A stretch of DNA of 64,000 nt from assembly GCA_025506515.1 (NCBI GenBank), contig CM046444.1, forward strand, positions 69,419,068 to 69,483,067. Reading direction: 5' to 3'. A program made the translations under genes and the position numbers. This DNA comes from Flaveria trinervia (taxonomy: Eukaryota; Streptophyta; Magnoliopsida; Asterales; Asteraceae). The notes beneath the pieces are model-generated. The model ran no database searches and was not told the DNA's origin. It worked only from the letters and a program-made list of their open reading frames with translations. This document shows, piece by piece, positions 1 to 12,690 of this stretch; position 1 is the first letter of the stretch; each line of letters opens with the position of its first letter.

Positions 1-1558
1 GCAGGTTGTTGATGTATGATGTGGTATGTGTATGCATGTTGGTATGTGTGATGTATGTTATGTATGTATGTGATGCCTTGTATGGCGATGTTTTATGTGA
101 TTATGTTTATGTTCCTGTTATGTATGTTTATCTTTCCCATGGCTTTAACGTGTTTTAGTTATGAATGAACTGAAAGTAGTATGTACGTAAAGTGAAAGAT
201 AATGAAAGAGGAACATAATGATGGTGTGCATGCATTAAGGAAAGTGAAGGTATGGAAGGCTTGCAAGCAATATATACGGAGGTGCACGACCCTAAAAGGT
301 CGTAAGCTCAACTGTGTGTGTTTAGCTAACCCTTAACGATACACGCAGGGGTTCCAGTCTTTGTGACTAACCAACGATGTGGTACATGGTGTAAAGTGGT
401 TACCCACCTTGATGCTGGTACTAGGCTATGTGCAGTATGGAAGTCATTTTATGATCTTAGGCCTTGTACTCGAGTTATGGATAATATGGGGGTGATGTAT
501 ACAGTGGTTTATAGTGGTTGCCCACATCAATGCCAGGCTATGTATAGTGTGGAAGTCATTTTATGATCTTCGACCCAGTACTCGAGTTATGCATAATATG
601 GGGGTGTTGTATACAGTGGTTTATAGTGGTTACCCACATCGGTGTTGGTGCCAGGCTATGTGTAGTGTGAAAGTTAGTTTTATGATCTTTGGCCTAGTAC
701 TCAAGTTATGCATAATGTAGGGGTGTTGTATACAGTGGTTTATATTGGTTACCCGCATCGGTGCTGGTGCTAGGCTATGTGCAGTGTGGACGTCATTTTA
801 TGATCTTCGAACTAGTACTTGAGTTATGCATAATGTGGGGGTGTTGTATACAGTTGTTTATAGTGGTTGCCCACATCGGTGCAGGTGCCAGGCTATGTGC
901 AGTGTGGAAGTCATTTTATGATCTTCGGCCCAGTACACGAGTACGTATAATGTTGGGGGTGTAGTATGTAGTTGGGATCTTTGTCGCTTACCCCAGAGTT
1001 GGTGCCAGGGTATGTGCAGTGTGGAAGTCATTTGATGAACTTCGGCCCAATACTCCATTTGTTCGGGGCATAGCTGATGACACTGATCCAGATAGCAATA
1101 AAGAATGTGGGAAAAGAAAGAAAGAGTTAATGAAGTATGTGATGAATAGTAAATGAAGATAATAATGATATTATCTATGTGTACGTATGATGTATGATCG
1201 CATGAAAGTAAAGAACATTTTTAATGAAAGAAAAGTATGGTTTATTATAAAACTAGAACTCACTTAGCAATGCTGACTTTTATGTGTTTCCGGTTGGCAG
1301 GTAATGTTGTTGAGTATGGGACGGGGCGGCTACTCAGGTCTTTTGGATGGCATCCATTTTTATAATGCTTTTGTGATGTAATGCAACATGTATTTTGTTA
1401 CTTGATAACGATGTAATATTTTGCAAAAGCCTTTATTATGAAATGGAATGTCTTCCTTATATGTTTCAGCTGCAATGTTTTTATGTAATATAATGAAATT
1501 ATATTTTTTATGTGCAATGATTTACCAGCTGTAAGCATCTCAGGAATGAGGCCTTACA
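1..1558 (+). mobile_element. Family L long LTR, 3' portion, left edge cut by window
   Basis: This is non-coding sequence ending in GAGGCCTTACA at 1548-1558, the same terminus as the solo LTR at 11945-14945 (read on the minus strand) and the LTR piece ending at 24215. It shares with 22790-24215 the segments around GGGGCGGCTACT (near 1323) and ACCAGCTGTAAGCATC (near 1524), in the same order. The start of the LTR lies left of the window. It could be a solo LTR or the 3' LTR of a full element; no target duplication can be tested. Immediately after it the ~600 bp tandem repeat begins. The short ORFs in it are not genes. Confidence 0.8.
396..1075. repeat. Tandem array, ~118 bp unit, 5-6 copies, inside L LTR
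   Basis: Units begin near 396, 514, 626, 745, 863 and 986, each with GTGGTTRCCCACATC, then AGGCTATGTGCAGTGTGG, AAGTCATTTTATGATCTT and TATACAGTGGTTTATA. Spacing runs from 112 to 123 bp. The last unit is partial. The corresponding place in the other L LTRs (23420-23700, and 12385-12690 on the minus strand) carries shorter, different repeats, so this array has expanded in this copy. Overlapping short ORFs follow the repeat and have no coding signature. Confidence 0.9.
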
Positions 1559-1593
1559 ATCGTAGATTGATGCGTTAAAGTTTTCATGAAAGC
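1559..1593. repeat. Fragment of the ~520-630 bp tandem repeat
   Basis: Thirty-five bases between the L LTR and element E match the unit segment at 24253-24290 (GTAGATTGGTGCATCAAAG, then CATGAAAGC). The last five bases, AAAGC, are the left target duplication of element E; the right copy is 16934-16938. This shows that E inserted into the tandem repeat and that the array continued into 16934 before insertion. Confidence 0.85.
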
Positions 1594-2462
1594 TGTTGGA
1601 TCAAGAAGAAGGCTGGTGCAACCAAAACCAAATCACTTAGACTATTTTGGTGCATCTAATAAAATACTTCTGAAGCTAAGTATGGAACTTCAAAAGGAAA
1701 TAGAGTTCTTCCGAAGCAAAGTGCAAGATTGGCTTCCGAAGACAAACTCTACTTCCGAAGTCAAAGTGTTCACTTCCCAAAGATCAAGTCTAAGAAGAAA
1801 AGATCAGAAGTCAACTTCCGAAGTATGAAGAAAAGAAGAAGTCCTCAAGCCTCGGAAGAAGTAGCCTCTTCTAAAGTATATGTGGCTTCGGAAGAACTTG
1901 TTCTTTTGAAGCCAACAATGCTTTGGAAGACACTACTATGAACCAGTGGACATAAGTATGGTGTTTGTGACACTCCTCTACAGACATCTGATATACTGTA
2001 TGGCATTTTCTTAAAAGGCATGTAGTTGACCATACTTTATTCCACTGTTCACATTTATTAGTTAGCACACTTGTCAAGTTTAGTTGGTGACAAAAGTTAA
2101 GTCATGGCCATGTCATGAGTACCATATCCTAGATAAGACATTATCTAAGATACCTTAAACTATAGCTTTGTAGAATTTGGTTTACTTAGAGGATTTCAGC
2201 TAGTATCAAAGTATATCCGGCTATAAGTAGTATTATATATAGTTTCTCATTGTAACTCATGTAATATGCTTGTAAGAGTCTTGTAATACTTTTGAGTTGA
2301 GAAGCAATATATGAAAGTACCTTGAAAATTATCTTCTTGTGTTCATTGTTATTTATTATATTATTATCAACTCTTAAAGAGACTCTGCTTCATTTAATCT
2401 GAGTGTAGTATAAGTGAGTTTGAGAGAAAAGCAAAGTGTTAAGTGACATAAACCGATCTTCA
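1594..2462 (+). repeat. 5' LTR of element E
   Basis: The LTR runs from TGTTGGATCAAG to ACCGATCTTCA. It aligns along its length with 16046-16933, with many substitutions and small indels. Positions 1690-1900 are packed with CTTCCGAAG / CTTCGGAAG-type palindromes. A TATA-like stretch lies in the second half. Confidence 0.92.
2231..2242 (+). promoter_or_regulatory. TATA-like box of the E 5' LTR
   Basis: The sequence TATTATATATAG lies about 220 bp before the end of the LTR. It is conserved in the 3' LTR at 16700-16711 within the same context (GGCTATAAGTAG just upstream). Its position fits the U3/R promoter of a copia LTR. Inferred from sequence only. Confidence 0.55.
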
Positions 2463-2464
2463 AT

Positions 2465-2476
2465 TGGAATAAGAGC
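2465..2476 (+). other. Primer-binding site of element E (tRNA-iMet type)
   Basis: TGGAATAAGAGC begins two bases after the 5' LTR and matches 10 of 12 bases of the plant initiator-Met site TGGTATCAGAGC, which is present exactly in A(+). The two mismatches fit an old copy. Confidence 0.75.
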
Positions 2477-2550
2477 TTCTTAGGCTCTTGATTGTGAGAT
2501 CTTACCATCCAAATCAACCTATTTTCACTCCTCCTTACATAACACTTAAA

Positions 2551-5034
2551 ATGGCCCTCAACAAGTCTTAAGTAGAAATGGGAACCATGACTAAAGCATC
2601 ATTACCCCTGAAAACTTCATGTCATGGAGCAGAGGCATGGAAGGCTTCATCATGTATTAAGACAACAAAATGTGGATGTCCATTGTCAATGGCTCGTATA
2701 AACCCAAGGTGGCTGTATCTGGTGGAAACGGGGCCATGATAGAAATGACTATTCTTATGACTGCAATACCCAACTCCATAATGGTGGTGTTTGAGCATTG
2801 CAAGTCAGCTAAAGAACTATTTGATGCACTTGCTCAAATGTACTCTAGCTCAAATGACTGCAAGGACTCACTAAAGCAGCAGTTTTAGAACATCACCTAC
2901 ATTGCTTGAGAGATCCTCAGCCATCAATACTTTAGGTACGTGGAACTCATTTCTTCCCTTCAGTGTGTGGGAATTACTCCTGAACTTAGAGACCTCACAA
3001 GAAAGTTCATGAGTACACTCCCTAAAGAGGATACCATTTGGATATGGAAAGCAAGATAGGTCATCAAACAAGCAGACCCGTTAGTCTTTCTTTTAGCAAT
3101 GCTTTGATGGTTGCTGAAGGCTCAAGACCCACATAACCTTAATAGTACCTGACATGCACCCAGCAGCCATCCTGCTCATCTGGACCATACATTACATTTC
3201 CTAAGACTCCAAGGTCTCAACAGCTCAGCATAGTTCCTTTCAAGAAAACTGTGCCTTTGTCTTAATAAATGGACACTCTAGTGATTTTTAGTATTGCTTT
3301 GATGATCTAGAGTGCTTCAGTCCAAATGATGTAGAGTATGTGGACATAGTCCAACAAATGGCTCTTTTAACCTACAGAGCAAAGAAGTTCTTCAAGAGAA
3401 CTGGAAGGCAATTTCCCCAGAACCCAACCAACAACAAATTTGGGTTTGACAAAAACAAGGCCAAATGTTACAATGTAATGAACTTGGTCAATTTGCAAGG
3501 GAATGCAAGGCTCCCAAGTCAAATTCGAGAACCCCAAAGGCCTCCACACATCCCTCTACATCAAAGCCCTTTGGTAAGTCAACAGAGACAGCTGCAATGG
3601 CTCAAAAAGTTGACTGGAGCTTTATGGTACAGAATGTGACTCCTGCTCAAGCACTCATGGTAGGAACAGATGACAATAACGTATATGAGCATCTCTATAA
3701 TCCTTCATGTAATGTTAAGATTAAATTGTGTCATAACTACAATATGGAGATTAAATCTGATATTGAGTCTCTAAATGTTTTGAGATCTGATTTTAAATCG
3801 GCTAAATCTGACTATCAAAGAAAAATTGAACAGTTGGAGAAAATTGTGTCCTTATTAAAACATGAACACACAAATTATAAGACTCAAATAAAGGATTTAA
3901 TATCCAAATTGACTAAGGCTTAAGCCTAGCTTGTCAATGTGAAGCTCAAGCTAGGAAGTATGCCATTTCTAAGCAAAACTCTCAAGCTATTATTGTATCA
4001 TCCTCCAAGTCCAAATTTTATTATCAAAACAAAGGAGGGTTGGGGACCAATGAAATTGCTCCACCACATTCTTATAAGTCCATAAGACAACCTAGATGTG
4101 GTACTGAAAAGCAAGAGGACCAAATCTGCTGACCCATCTTCACTTGAGTTGAAGAATGATGCAATAATAGAGGCCACCACAGGGAAGGAACAAGTAAATC
4201 AACCCACTTCTCCCAGTGATGATCAAATAGTAACCACCAAAGCTAGAAGAAGTAGAGCTAAAGCAGCAAGAAGAACTGCCAAGAAAGTAGTTGAGTCCAA
4301 ATTGATGATTGACCCAAAACAAAAGGGAGTATTAATCTCAGCTAGATTCTAGGTGGTAGGTAACTCTGATTCAGGAAAGGGGTGTAGTACCAACACTCTT
4401 GTCCTACCAAAGGATCAGAAGTTAAAGGGAAAGGTTTCTAATGAAGAGAAAAGGAACAAGAAACAACAATCCTCGGTTTCCCAGAAGAATAACATTGCAT
4501 GTATAATGTGTGGTCTGCAAAAACACATGGCAAAGATTGTTATTAGAATCCAGCTAGCACGTATTATGCAAATAATGTTAAAAGACAAGGAGTCAGGGAA
4601 GGTTTCCTATTTGGACACTATCAAATGGTCTAACTAATGAAAAAGGGAAAGCTGGTCTCCGAAGCAAGGTTGCTTTCAGAGGAAAATCCTTCTTCCGAAG
4701 TGAAAATGGCTTCAGAAGCTTAAGCTATCAAGAATCATAAGAACAAAAGAGTTCCCTTGAAACCACCCCAGAAGAAAACTACTTCAGAAGAGAAGGTAGT
4801 GAACGCTTCTTCAAAAAAAGAGCTTCGAAAGAATGCCATGCTGCAAAAACCTTAAAAAGCTCATCCTCCATGATCTACCAAAATATGGATTGGAAGATCA
4901 AGAAAGATGTTGCAGCCCAAACCTCTTCTTCAATGACATCATTTGAACCCCCATGCTTAACCTTTGGTTCAATTATATCACTATCATTGGAAGAACCTAA
5001 GACCAACAAGGCTTGGGTTTCCAATCAAAACTAA
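2551..5034 (+). pseudogene. Element E gag, degenerate
   Basis: This would encode the capsid/nucleocapsid protein that packages element RNA into particles. The likely start is the ATG at 2551. A capsid-type stretch lies at 2670-2888, containing KSAKELFDALAQMYSS (UBN2-like). A first zinc knuckle at 3465-3515 is damaged: QCNELGQFARECKAP has lost its histidine and one cysteine. Lysine-rich sequence follows, then a second CCHC knuckle at 4497-4545 (CIMCGLQKHMAK, then Cys in the next frame). The frame ends at 5034 after AWVSNQN, the same ending pattern as gag of family A. At least eight stops or frameshifts occur. The segment 4650-4860 carries the same CTTCCGAAG-like palindromes as the LTR. Confidence 0.8.
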
Positions 5035-8000
5035 TCATCTTATCTTATGTGTAGGACATCCATATGACAAGAATAACAATATTTGGATTGTGGATAGCGG
5101 ATGCTCCAAGCACATGACACGGAACAAATCACTCCTTCAACAATTTCAACATTATGATGGAGGTCCTGTTTAGTTTGGAGGTGAGGCAGGAGGATATATT
5201 TCTGGCAAAGGAAGTATATCCAACGGAAAGTTAAAAGTTGACAAAGTTCACTTTGTCAGACAGCTTGAAAACAATTTGTTAAGTGTTTCTTAGTTTTGTG
5301 ATGAAAAGCATCAAATGCTCTTCACATGTGATGAGTGCATTATCCTGAAACCAGGGATGACAATTCCTCCAGAATTAGTGCTTCTTAGATCTCCCAGGAA
5401 AGTGGATATGTACAAGCTTGATATGAACAATGCTTCTCCAATAGGTGAAGTATCATGCTTCTTTCCAAAGCTGATGGTGATGAATCAACACTATGGCATA
5501 AACAAATGTGTCATGTAAATTTTATGACAATGAATAAATTGGCTAAAAATAATTTGGTACATTGTTTGCCTAAAAAGGAAATTTTCTGCAAAGATAACTG
5601 TGTTGCATGCCTGAAAGGGAAGCAACACAAGGCATCTCATAAATCCAAATTTGTTAACTCTATCACCACTCCATTACACTTATTGCACATGGATCTATTT
5701 GCTCCCACAAGTATATGAGCATTGGAAGGAAATCATACTACCTTGTGATTGTTGATGATTTTACAAGATTTACATGGGTATTTTTTAAGATCTAACGATG
5801 AAACTGGTGAACACTTAAATCTTTTATTCTTAAAATAGAAATTCAAATTGATCATAAGGTTAAGATATTTAGAATTTAAGAACTTCGTTCTTGATTCATT
5901 CTATAACGTAAAACGGATTGCCAGACGATATAGTGCTCCCAGAACTCCTCAACAAAACGGTGTTATTGAGAGGAGGAACAAGACACTTATTAAGGCTGCT
6001 CAAACTATGTTAGTTGATTCTAAACTACCACTAACATTCTGGGCAGAGGTAGTCAGCATTGCATGCTATGTGCATAACAGAGTTCTTGTAGTTAAGCCAC
6101 ATGGAAAACCCCTTATGAGATATGGAACAAGAAGCCACCGTTCATTGGCTTTCTAATGTCCTTTGGCTGTAGGTGTACCATACTTAACACAAAGGACAAT
6201 TTGGCAAAATTGTTGAAAAGTCGAATGATGCTATCTTTGTTGGATACTCCTCTAGCTCTAAAGCTTACAGAGTTTACAAGATCAAGAATCAACAATTTGA
6301 GGAGTCATCCAACATTGTTGTAAATGAGCACACTCCTTGTGTTAGGTGAAATGGACCTAATCGTATTTTTGACATAGAATTTTTTCCAAACTATTCTAAA
6401 CCATCTTGTGAGAATGTTTCAGCTGGAACAGGTACACAAGGAAATTTTGAAGATAGCCAACTGTTTGAGTTACCAAGACCTATTCCAAGTTCTCCAAGAG
6501 GTATAATAAATCAAGCTTCCACTATTGGTAGAACTGACAGTATAACTATCTCGAGGGATAGTGGAGCTTCAACAAGTGATTCACCTGTTGACCCTCAAAG
6601 TTCATCAAGTGACCCTGCTCAACACGAAGCTGATGGAAATAGCATCTTAAAGGAACATGCAACTGTTAATACTGCTTCACAACCAATAAAAGATGATGTT
6701 TTACATTCATTCAATCAGTGCTCATTGAATGAGTTTGAAATAGCAGCTAGACAAAGTATTCTAGCTCCTGATCAAAATATGTCCAATCTGGATTTATCCT
6801 GGCAACTGGAAGTGATTCCTCGACTAAGAATTCACAACACTCATCCAACTGAGAACATCATAAGGGATGTCTCTGAAGGCGTGAGAAAAAGAGGACAGAC
6901 TCATCATGGGAATGTCTGCTTGTACTCATGCTTCTTATCCTAGATCGAACCCAAGAAGGTAGAAGATGCCTAGAAAGATAGCAGCTGGGTTGAATCGATA
7001 CAAGAGGAGCTGCTTCAATTCAAGAGACAAAAGGTTTGGAACCTATGTCTACTACCATCTGGTCAAGTACCTATAGGCACAAAATGGGTTTTCAGAAACA
7101 AGAGAGATGACAGAGGCTTGATTATCAAGAACAAGGCAAGACTAGTGGTTCAAGGATACACTCAAGAGGAGGGAATCGATTATATTGATGTCTTTGCAGC
7201 ACCTGTTCCAAGACTTGAGGCAATTAGGATCTTCCTTGCTTATGCTACGTCCAAGAATTTCACTGTCAACCAACTTGATGTCAAGTGTGCCTTTCTATAT
7301 GGGGATTAGATAGGGAAGTCTACATGTGCTAGCCTCCAGGATTTGAAGACCCACAGTGCCTAACTACGTGTGCAAATTGGATAAAGTCTCTATATGGGCT
7401 GCACCAAGCACCTAGGCTGTGGTATGAGAGTTCGTCTTATTCTTCTGAAGAATGGTTACACTAGAGGTACCATTAATAAGACTCTTTCATAAGGAAGTCT
7501 GGAAAGGACATCTTGCTTGTTCAAGTCTATATTGATGACATCATATTTGGTTCCTCAAATGACCAAATGTGTAAAGACTTTGAAAGCATCATGAATAAGA
7601 AGTTTGAGATGAGTTCCCATGGGAAAAAGGGACTTTTTCCTTGAATTCAGTTAAAGCAAATGAAGGAAGGGTTCTTCATCAATCAATATAAGTATGTCAA
7701 TGACATCTTAGAAAGATTCAACATCAAAGATTACAAGTCAGCCAAGACACCAATACCCAGAAACCATAATCTATGTCCTGATTCTGACGGGGAGGATACT
7801 GATCAACATCAGTATAGGGCAATTATTGGTTCTCTGATGTATCTCACAACAAGTAGACCTGATATCATGTTTGCACCTTGCATTTGTGCAAGTTAATAGG
7901 CTGCTCCAAAGGTTTCTCATGTGTTGCTGCCAAGAGAATCCTCAGATACCTAAAGGAGCACCTAAATAAGGTCTTTAGTATCCAAGGAACAACAATTTCA

Positions 8001-8450
8001 ATCTCTATGGATACTCTGACAGTGACTATGGTGGCTGCAACATTGACAAGAAATCAACATCAAGTGGATGTCAATTTTTTTGTGGAAGGATCATCTCATG
8101 GTAGTGCAAGAAACAATCTTGTGTCTCTACATCAACTGCTGAAGCTGATACATTGCTATTGCAAGTTGCTGTGCTCAGTGTTGTGGATTCAGAACCAGAT
8201 GTTAGACTATGGATTCAACTTTATGAGCAGTCCTATCCACATTATAATAACAGTGCTATTTCCGTCACTGAAAATCCTGTGAAGCACTCCAAGACAAAGC
8301 ATATTGATATCAGGTATTATTTCATTAAGATATTCATGAGAGAAATCTAATTAAGTAATCAAAGTTGATTCAAATGAACATTATGTTGACTTGTTCACCA
8401 AAGCTTTTGATGAACAAATATTAAGTATCTCATTACAACCATTGGGATGA
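4964..8450 (+). pseudogene. Element E pol, degenerate (PR-IN-RT-RNase H)
   Basis: This would encode the polyprotein for maturation, integration and reverse transcription. The protease motif DSGCSKHMT is at 5093, the GAG-pre-integrase zinc-binding stretch (HKQMCHVNF, then CVACLKGKQHK) at 5497-5640, and the integrase end QQNGVIERRNKTLI near 5950. RT starts near 7065 (PIGTKWVFRNK), with YIDD at 7528-7539, YRAIIGSLMYLTTSRPDIMF at 7812-7871 and RNase H remains at 7960-8440 (VDLFTKAFD near 8385). The frame is +1 relative to gag and already open where gag ends. Stops and frameshifts are scattered throughout, including one within the RT palm. Copia order (IN before RT) is clear. Confidence 0.88.
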
Positions 8451-9110
8451 TAAACATTGATTACTCTACCTCTTTTAAAAACCTTTTTAAATATGTAATG
8501 TCTTATGTCAATGCAATCTAAACCTTGTTAGAAAAGGTCTCTCTCTGAAATTTTTACTAAGTATAAATTCTCCGAAGAGGAATTAACCCTCGTAAGATAT
8601 TTTACATATCTTCCGAAGCAAAATTCCTCCAAGGATAATTTTCTTCTCGAAAGAGTTTTTAGTCTCGGAAGAAGCGATTGATTACATATTAAATCTACTT
8701 CCAAACCTATGAAAACTCTCCATTGGAAAGAAATCTTTACTCTCGGAAATAGAATTCTACCATCGTAAGTAAATATTGCCTTTAGAAGACAAATTACCTT
8801 CGGAAGTAGTTTATACTCGAAGAAAAAGACTTTACTGTGTAACGGAAATCTTTTGGGCTCTACACTATAAAGAAGTAAAGATTTTGTTAATGATGTTGGG
8901 TTATTTAACTAAACTAAAACCTTACCGTCCCTGTCACATCTCCCACTAAAACATCACATCATCTATCCAAACCCCTTCTACCACCATTTCACCTCTTTTA
9001 AATAATCCTGACTATTCACTTTCATCTTCTTACCACATTTTACTACCCTAAAAGCTTTCTTCATTCTAAATTTGCCCAAGTCCAAACTCATCCACTTTCA
9101 CCTTCCACAA
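8451..9110 (+). repeat. pol/ORF3 spacer of element E with CTTCCGAAG-type palindromes
   Basis: No ORF of note. From 8560 to 8830 the motif CTTCCGAAG / CTTCGGAAG and one-mismatch forms recur every 20-40 bp (for example 8608, 8672, 8798). A C-rich stretch (8930-9100) leads to the ATG of ORF3 at 9111. The same palindrome fills the LTR near 1690-1900, so the spacer and LTR share a motif. Confidence 0.75.
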
Positions 9111-11939
9111 ATGGCACTTAACCCTCAGCATAATTAAGACGCACTTCTTGATTCCCCAGAGATGCTGACTTCTCTGAGATCATCTCGTTTCTTACCCAAT
9201 CATCCTATTACACTGCCCTGACTGTTAATCCCACCGTGTACTACAATCATATGACTGAATTTTGGGAAAAATAGTGAGATTGAAACCCCAAATAAGGTTC
9301 TTGAAATAAGATCGAGCGTTTGTGGCCGGAGTTGGCCATTGCTAAACAACTCATTAGGTAGCATCTCGAGCTTCATGATGAGGGTGCCCCCATAGAGTTC
9401 CCCAAAGAAGATTTGGACAACACCTACATTCAAATGGGATATGGTGGAGAACTCAGCAGGTCCACAGTCTACAAGTTCAACTTCTCATACAACTAGAAAT
9501 TCCTACTGCATGTCATTCTTCATTGCCTGTCCAACAAATTTGCGGGATGGGATCAAATTCCATACGAATTAGGGTGCCTAGTTCATTGAATGGTGAGAAG
9601 CCTTAGATTCAACTATTCAAGATTTGTGCTGACCAATCTCATGGGAAATTTCTAGCGGGAAACATTCTTCATGTACCCCAGATTTCTTCAGCACATAATC
9701 AACTATAAGTTGGACTAGATTTAGTTTGTCTATGCAGTTGCTCTGACTATCCCTCACATGAGGCCGACCATCTTCAAGACATTGAAGAAAGTGTCCAGCA
9801 ATTTCACTGGAAGATACACTGCTCTACTTCCAGGTATGACTGAATTGCTGTCACATTACCAAACCTACCTTCCCCTCCCATCACCATCACATATCAAAGA
9901 CGCCCCAAACGAACCCTTGTTCAATCTTCTCTGATTGATCAAGCTCCTTTTGTTCAATCCCAAAAGACTAGAGTGGAACAATGGGCTCCCACTCAGTCTG
10001 AGGTCTCACCATCCTTCATATTTAACCTCAATATGGGTATTGAGTCTCCTCAATATCAAACCCATGAGCTCAAAACCAAAACTAAAAGCCCTTAGGGTGA
10101 GTATTTATACTCCTTTGAGCAGCCAAAAAGGGATAACCCCACCATAGGCTTAATGCCTGTAGGCATTGATTAAGGTCCAGACTCATTAGGTTTAACCTCT
10201 CTATCCTTTACTAACCTTCTCTTTAGAACTAATGAAGAGATTATGTCTCTTCATGGCAATGAAGTTGATCTACAACACTCTCTCAAAGATCAACATATCC
10301 TAGAGAGAAATCTTATCTTTAGCCCCATCAACAAACCTTTATTCAGGTGAGTCCTAGTGATGTGGAGGGGAGTCATGTAGATTCAGGTGCCATTATAGTA
10401 GGTGCCTCAATAGACCTTCTGGACAGTGGTGATAACTCTGAAAGAGACATCATTAAGAAAGGGAAACCAGGGTGCCAAGAAATCATATTTAGTGATGAAG
10501 GTGAACATACTAGGTATGTTACCTCATCTCCCTATGATTCTTCAAAAGAAGATGAGGGAAGTCTACAACTCACCATTCAAGACCTGCTTTCTAAAGTCTC
10601 AAATCTTGAATCCAAGGTTAGGACTTTAGAGGATAGGTCCGCCACTCAACAACTTGAGATTGACAGTCTCAAGGCTTAACTAGTTGAGAAACAGATTGCA
10701 AGATCTGTTAGGCATGTACCCATTCAGGTCTCCTTGACCTCTTCCTTCAGCTCATCTAGCTCTCAAGATGATGCTACCAAAACAAGGAGAGTGTTTAGAG
10801 ACAAACAACTAAGGAACCCCTAAGCCAAACTTCAACTTTAACATATTCAGCTCCTATTGCAACTATCTTTCCCGAGCCATCCTAAGTTGTACTACAAATA
10901 GATCCAAGGATGCTTAGAGATCACTATAGGCTCTTCTCCAAGTTCCTATTGAGATCTTCTCTAGATCAGTTTAGCCCTGATGCGGCTATGATGTACTTTG
11001 GAGCTGAAGAAGTTGGTCAACCTAAGGTCCAAATGTAACCTGAGACTCAATTCAAAGGGGGGAAATGAGGACCGATGGCCCAACAACAGAAATAGTTGGG
11101 ACATATACTGCACTCCCTCAAACTTCCGAAGTTGAAGTCCAAGCCTCGGAAGAACAAACTGAATCTTCCGAAGCTGAGATGGAAGCTGCGGAAGGATTGT
11201 TCTCCTTGTCCAAGGATCTAATCATCACACATGCAATTCTAGAGTTGACATCTGAGGGAATAGTGAGGAATTTCTCAACCAACCTCTAGCTTAGACACCT
11301 TCACTACCTCTCATACAATCTAAACCCTCCTTCCAAGAACCACCAAATTCAGCACTTCCAAAGATGATAAAGGAAAGAAGAAATGATTGCAGAAGATCTT
11401 TAGGAGGAGGAAAAGATTGAAAAGCTTAAGAGAAAAGGTAGACTTCCAACGAGGAAGTTGTTAGATGCCAGTTCCAAAGTAGCTGGAGCCAACCAGGAGG
11501 TAGTCAATAACAAAAAGAGGGTAGAGATCATTCACAGGACTCATCAAGCTTAGAGCTGCCAATGAAGACATACTCCTGCTACCATTAGAGGAGTTAGTAG
11601 AGCTGGAAAAGGCAACTAAGCTGCAAAATGAACAACAAAAGGAAGCAACACGGTTGGCCTTAGAGGAGGAAAGAGAAAGAGAAATGAAGGAAGTTGATCT
11701 ACAGCTTCGGAGGGAAAGGATATCATTCCTAACCTCCAGAGGTTTCTTTCTTCAAGAACTATCTCCACATAATGATGATACGATCCTATGGCTCTTCAAC
11801 AAGAGCAGGATCGCTGGAGAAGAGAGAAAGAAAGCTGTGAGAGAGAAGTTGAGGGAGAAGAAAAGAAAGAAGAAGCTAGGGTCATTGCAACCAAGAAGTT
11901 AGGTGACAAAGCCTGGATGAAAGACTATCTCCAGGCTCA
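9111..11939 (+). pseudogene. Element E third ORF (env-position ORF3), 5' part, degenerate
   Basis: The function is unknown. It begins MALNPQHN and, near 9202-9267, reads TALTVNPTVYYNHMTEFW. These align with LKPRHN and TAFLLNPIIYADSLHQFW at the start of ORF3 in A(-) (41105 downward), so the two are homologous. Longer open pieces are 10347-10679 (acidic/serine-rich then a coiled-coil-like LLSKVSNLESKVRTLEDR), 11065-11289 and 11654-11902 (highly charged, Glu/Lys/Arg-rich helix). No signal peptide or membrane segment is visible, so calling it an envelope protein is not supported. The reading frame continues after the L solo LTR at 14951. Confidence 0.7.
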
Positions 11940-12330
11940 CGGCTTGTAAGGCTCCGTTTCTAGGACGCTTACAGCTGGTCACTCATCGCACATAAAACAT
12001 TTTAAAACGTACATTTATTTTGCAGCAGAATGTAAAACTTTCATTAATAACTAAAAACATGGAATTTCATTCATTTACAACATTCTTTTTTATCTCAAAA
12101 TACAATGATATGTCAAAATATGATGCCAACCACAAAACACTCCAAGTAGCTTATGCATCCATGCCGGCAACTCCTCTGCATCAGCAAAATACCTACCAAC
12201 TATCATGCATACAAAAGTCAGTGATACTAAGTGAGTTCTTGCTTTTCTAATAAATACTTTATTTCCTTTAAAAACTGTCTTTACATTTACTCGTGATCAT
12301 ACAAGATATGTACACTCAATCTATGTTCTT

Positions 12331-12356
12331 TATTCATTCATTCATTCATTCATTTC
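12331..12356. repeat. (ATTC)n microsatellite
   Basis: About six consecutive ATTC units inside the L solo LTR; related ATGA-rich stretches occur at the matching place in the other L LTRs (for example 19860-19895). Confidence 0.85.
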
Positions 12357-12384
12357 TTCGCTCATTACTCTTCATTACTCGAAT

Positions 12385-12690
12385 CTTGTCTCATGCAATA
12401 TCCCCGACTCATGCTCGAAAGCTGATGATGTGCCGGGGCCTGTACACAAACCCCCGACTCATGTCCGAAGACTGACACAGCACCGGATACGCGAAAAAGA
12501 TCCCATTCGAGTCAATCACAGGGATTGAACTCTATTTGAGTCTGTTGCAACACAAAGTCGCTCACCTCATAATCTCGTCTCATGCAATACCCCCGACTCA
12601 TGTCCGAAGACTAATACTGTGCCGGGGCCTGATAAACAAACCCCCGACTCATGTCCGAAGACTGACACAGTACCGGGGTACGCGAAACGG
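12385..12690. repeat. Imperfect tandem repeat in L LTR (CCCGACTCATGTCCGAAGAC core)
   Basis: The core CCCCCGACTCATG..CGAA occurs near 12402, 12450, 12591 and 12640, each followed by a GCCGGGG- or ACCGGG-like element. It lies where the LTR at 1-1558 has its ~118 bp array, so this is the repeat-prone middle of the L LTR, shown here in reverse orientation. Confidence 0.7.

Noticed and set aside
363..1058. Overlapping ORFs coding for a repeat protein
   Set aside because: They follow the ~118 bp DNA repeat, lie in several frames and on both strands, and sit inside an LTR.
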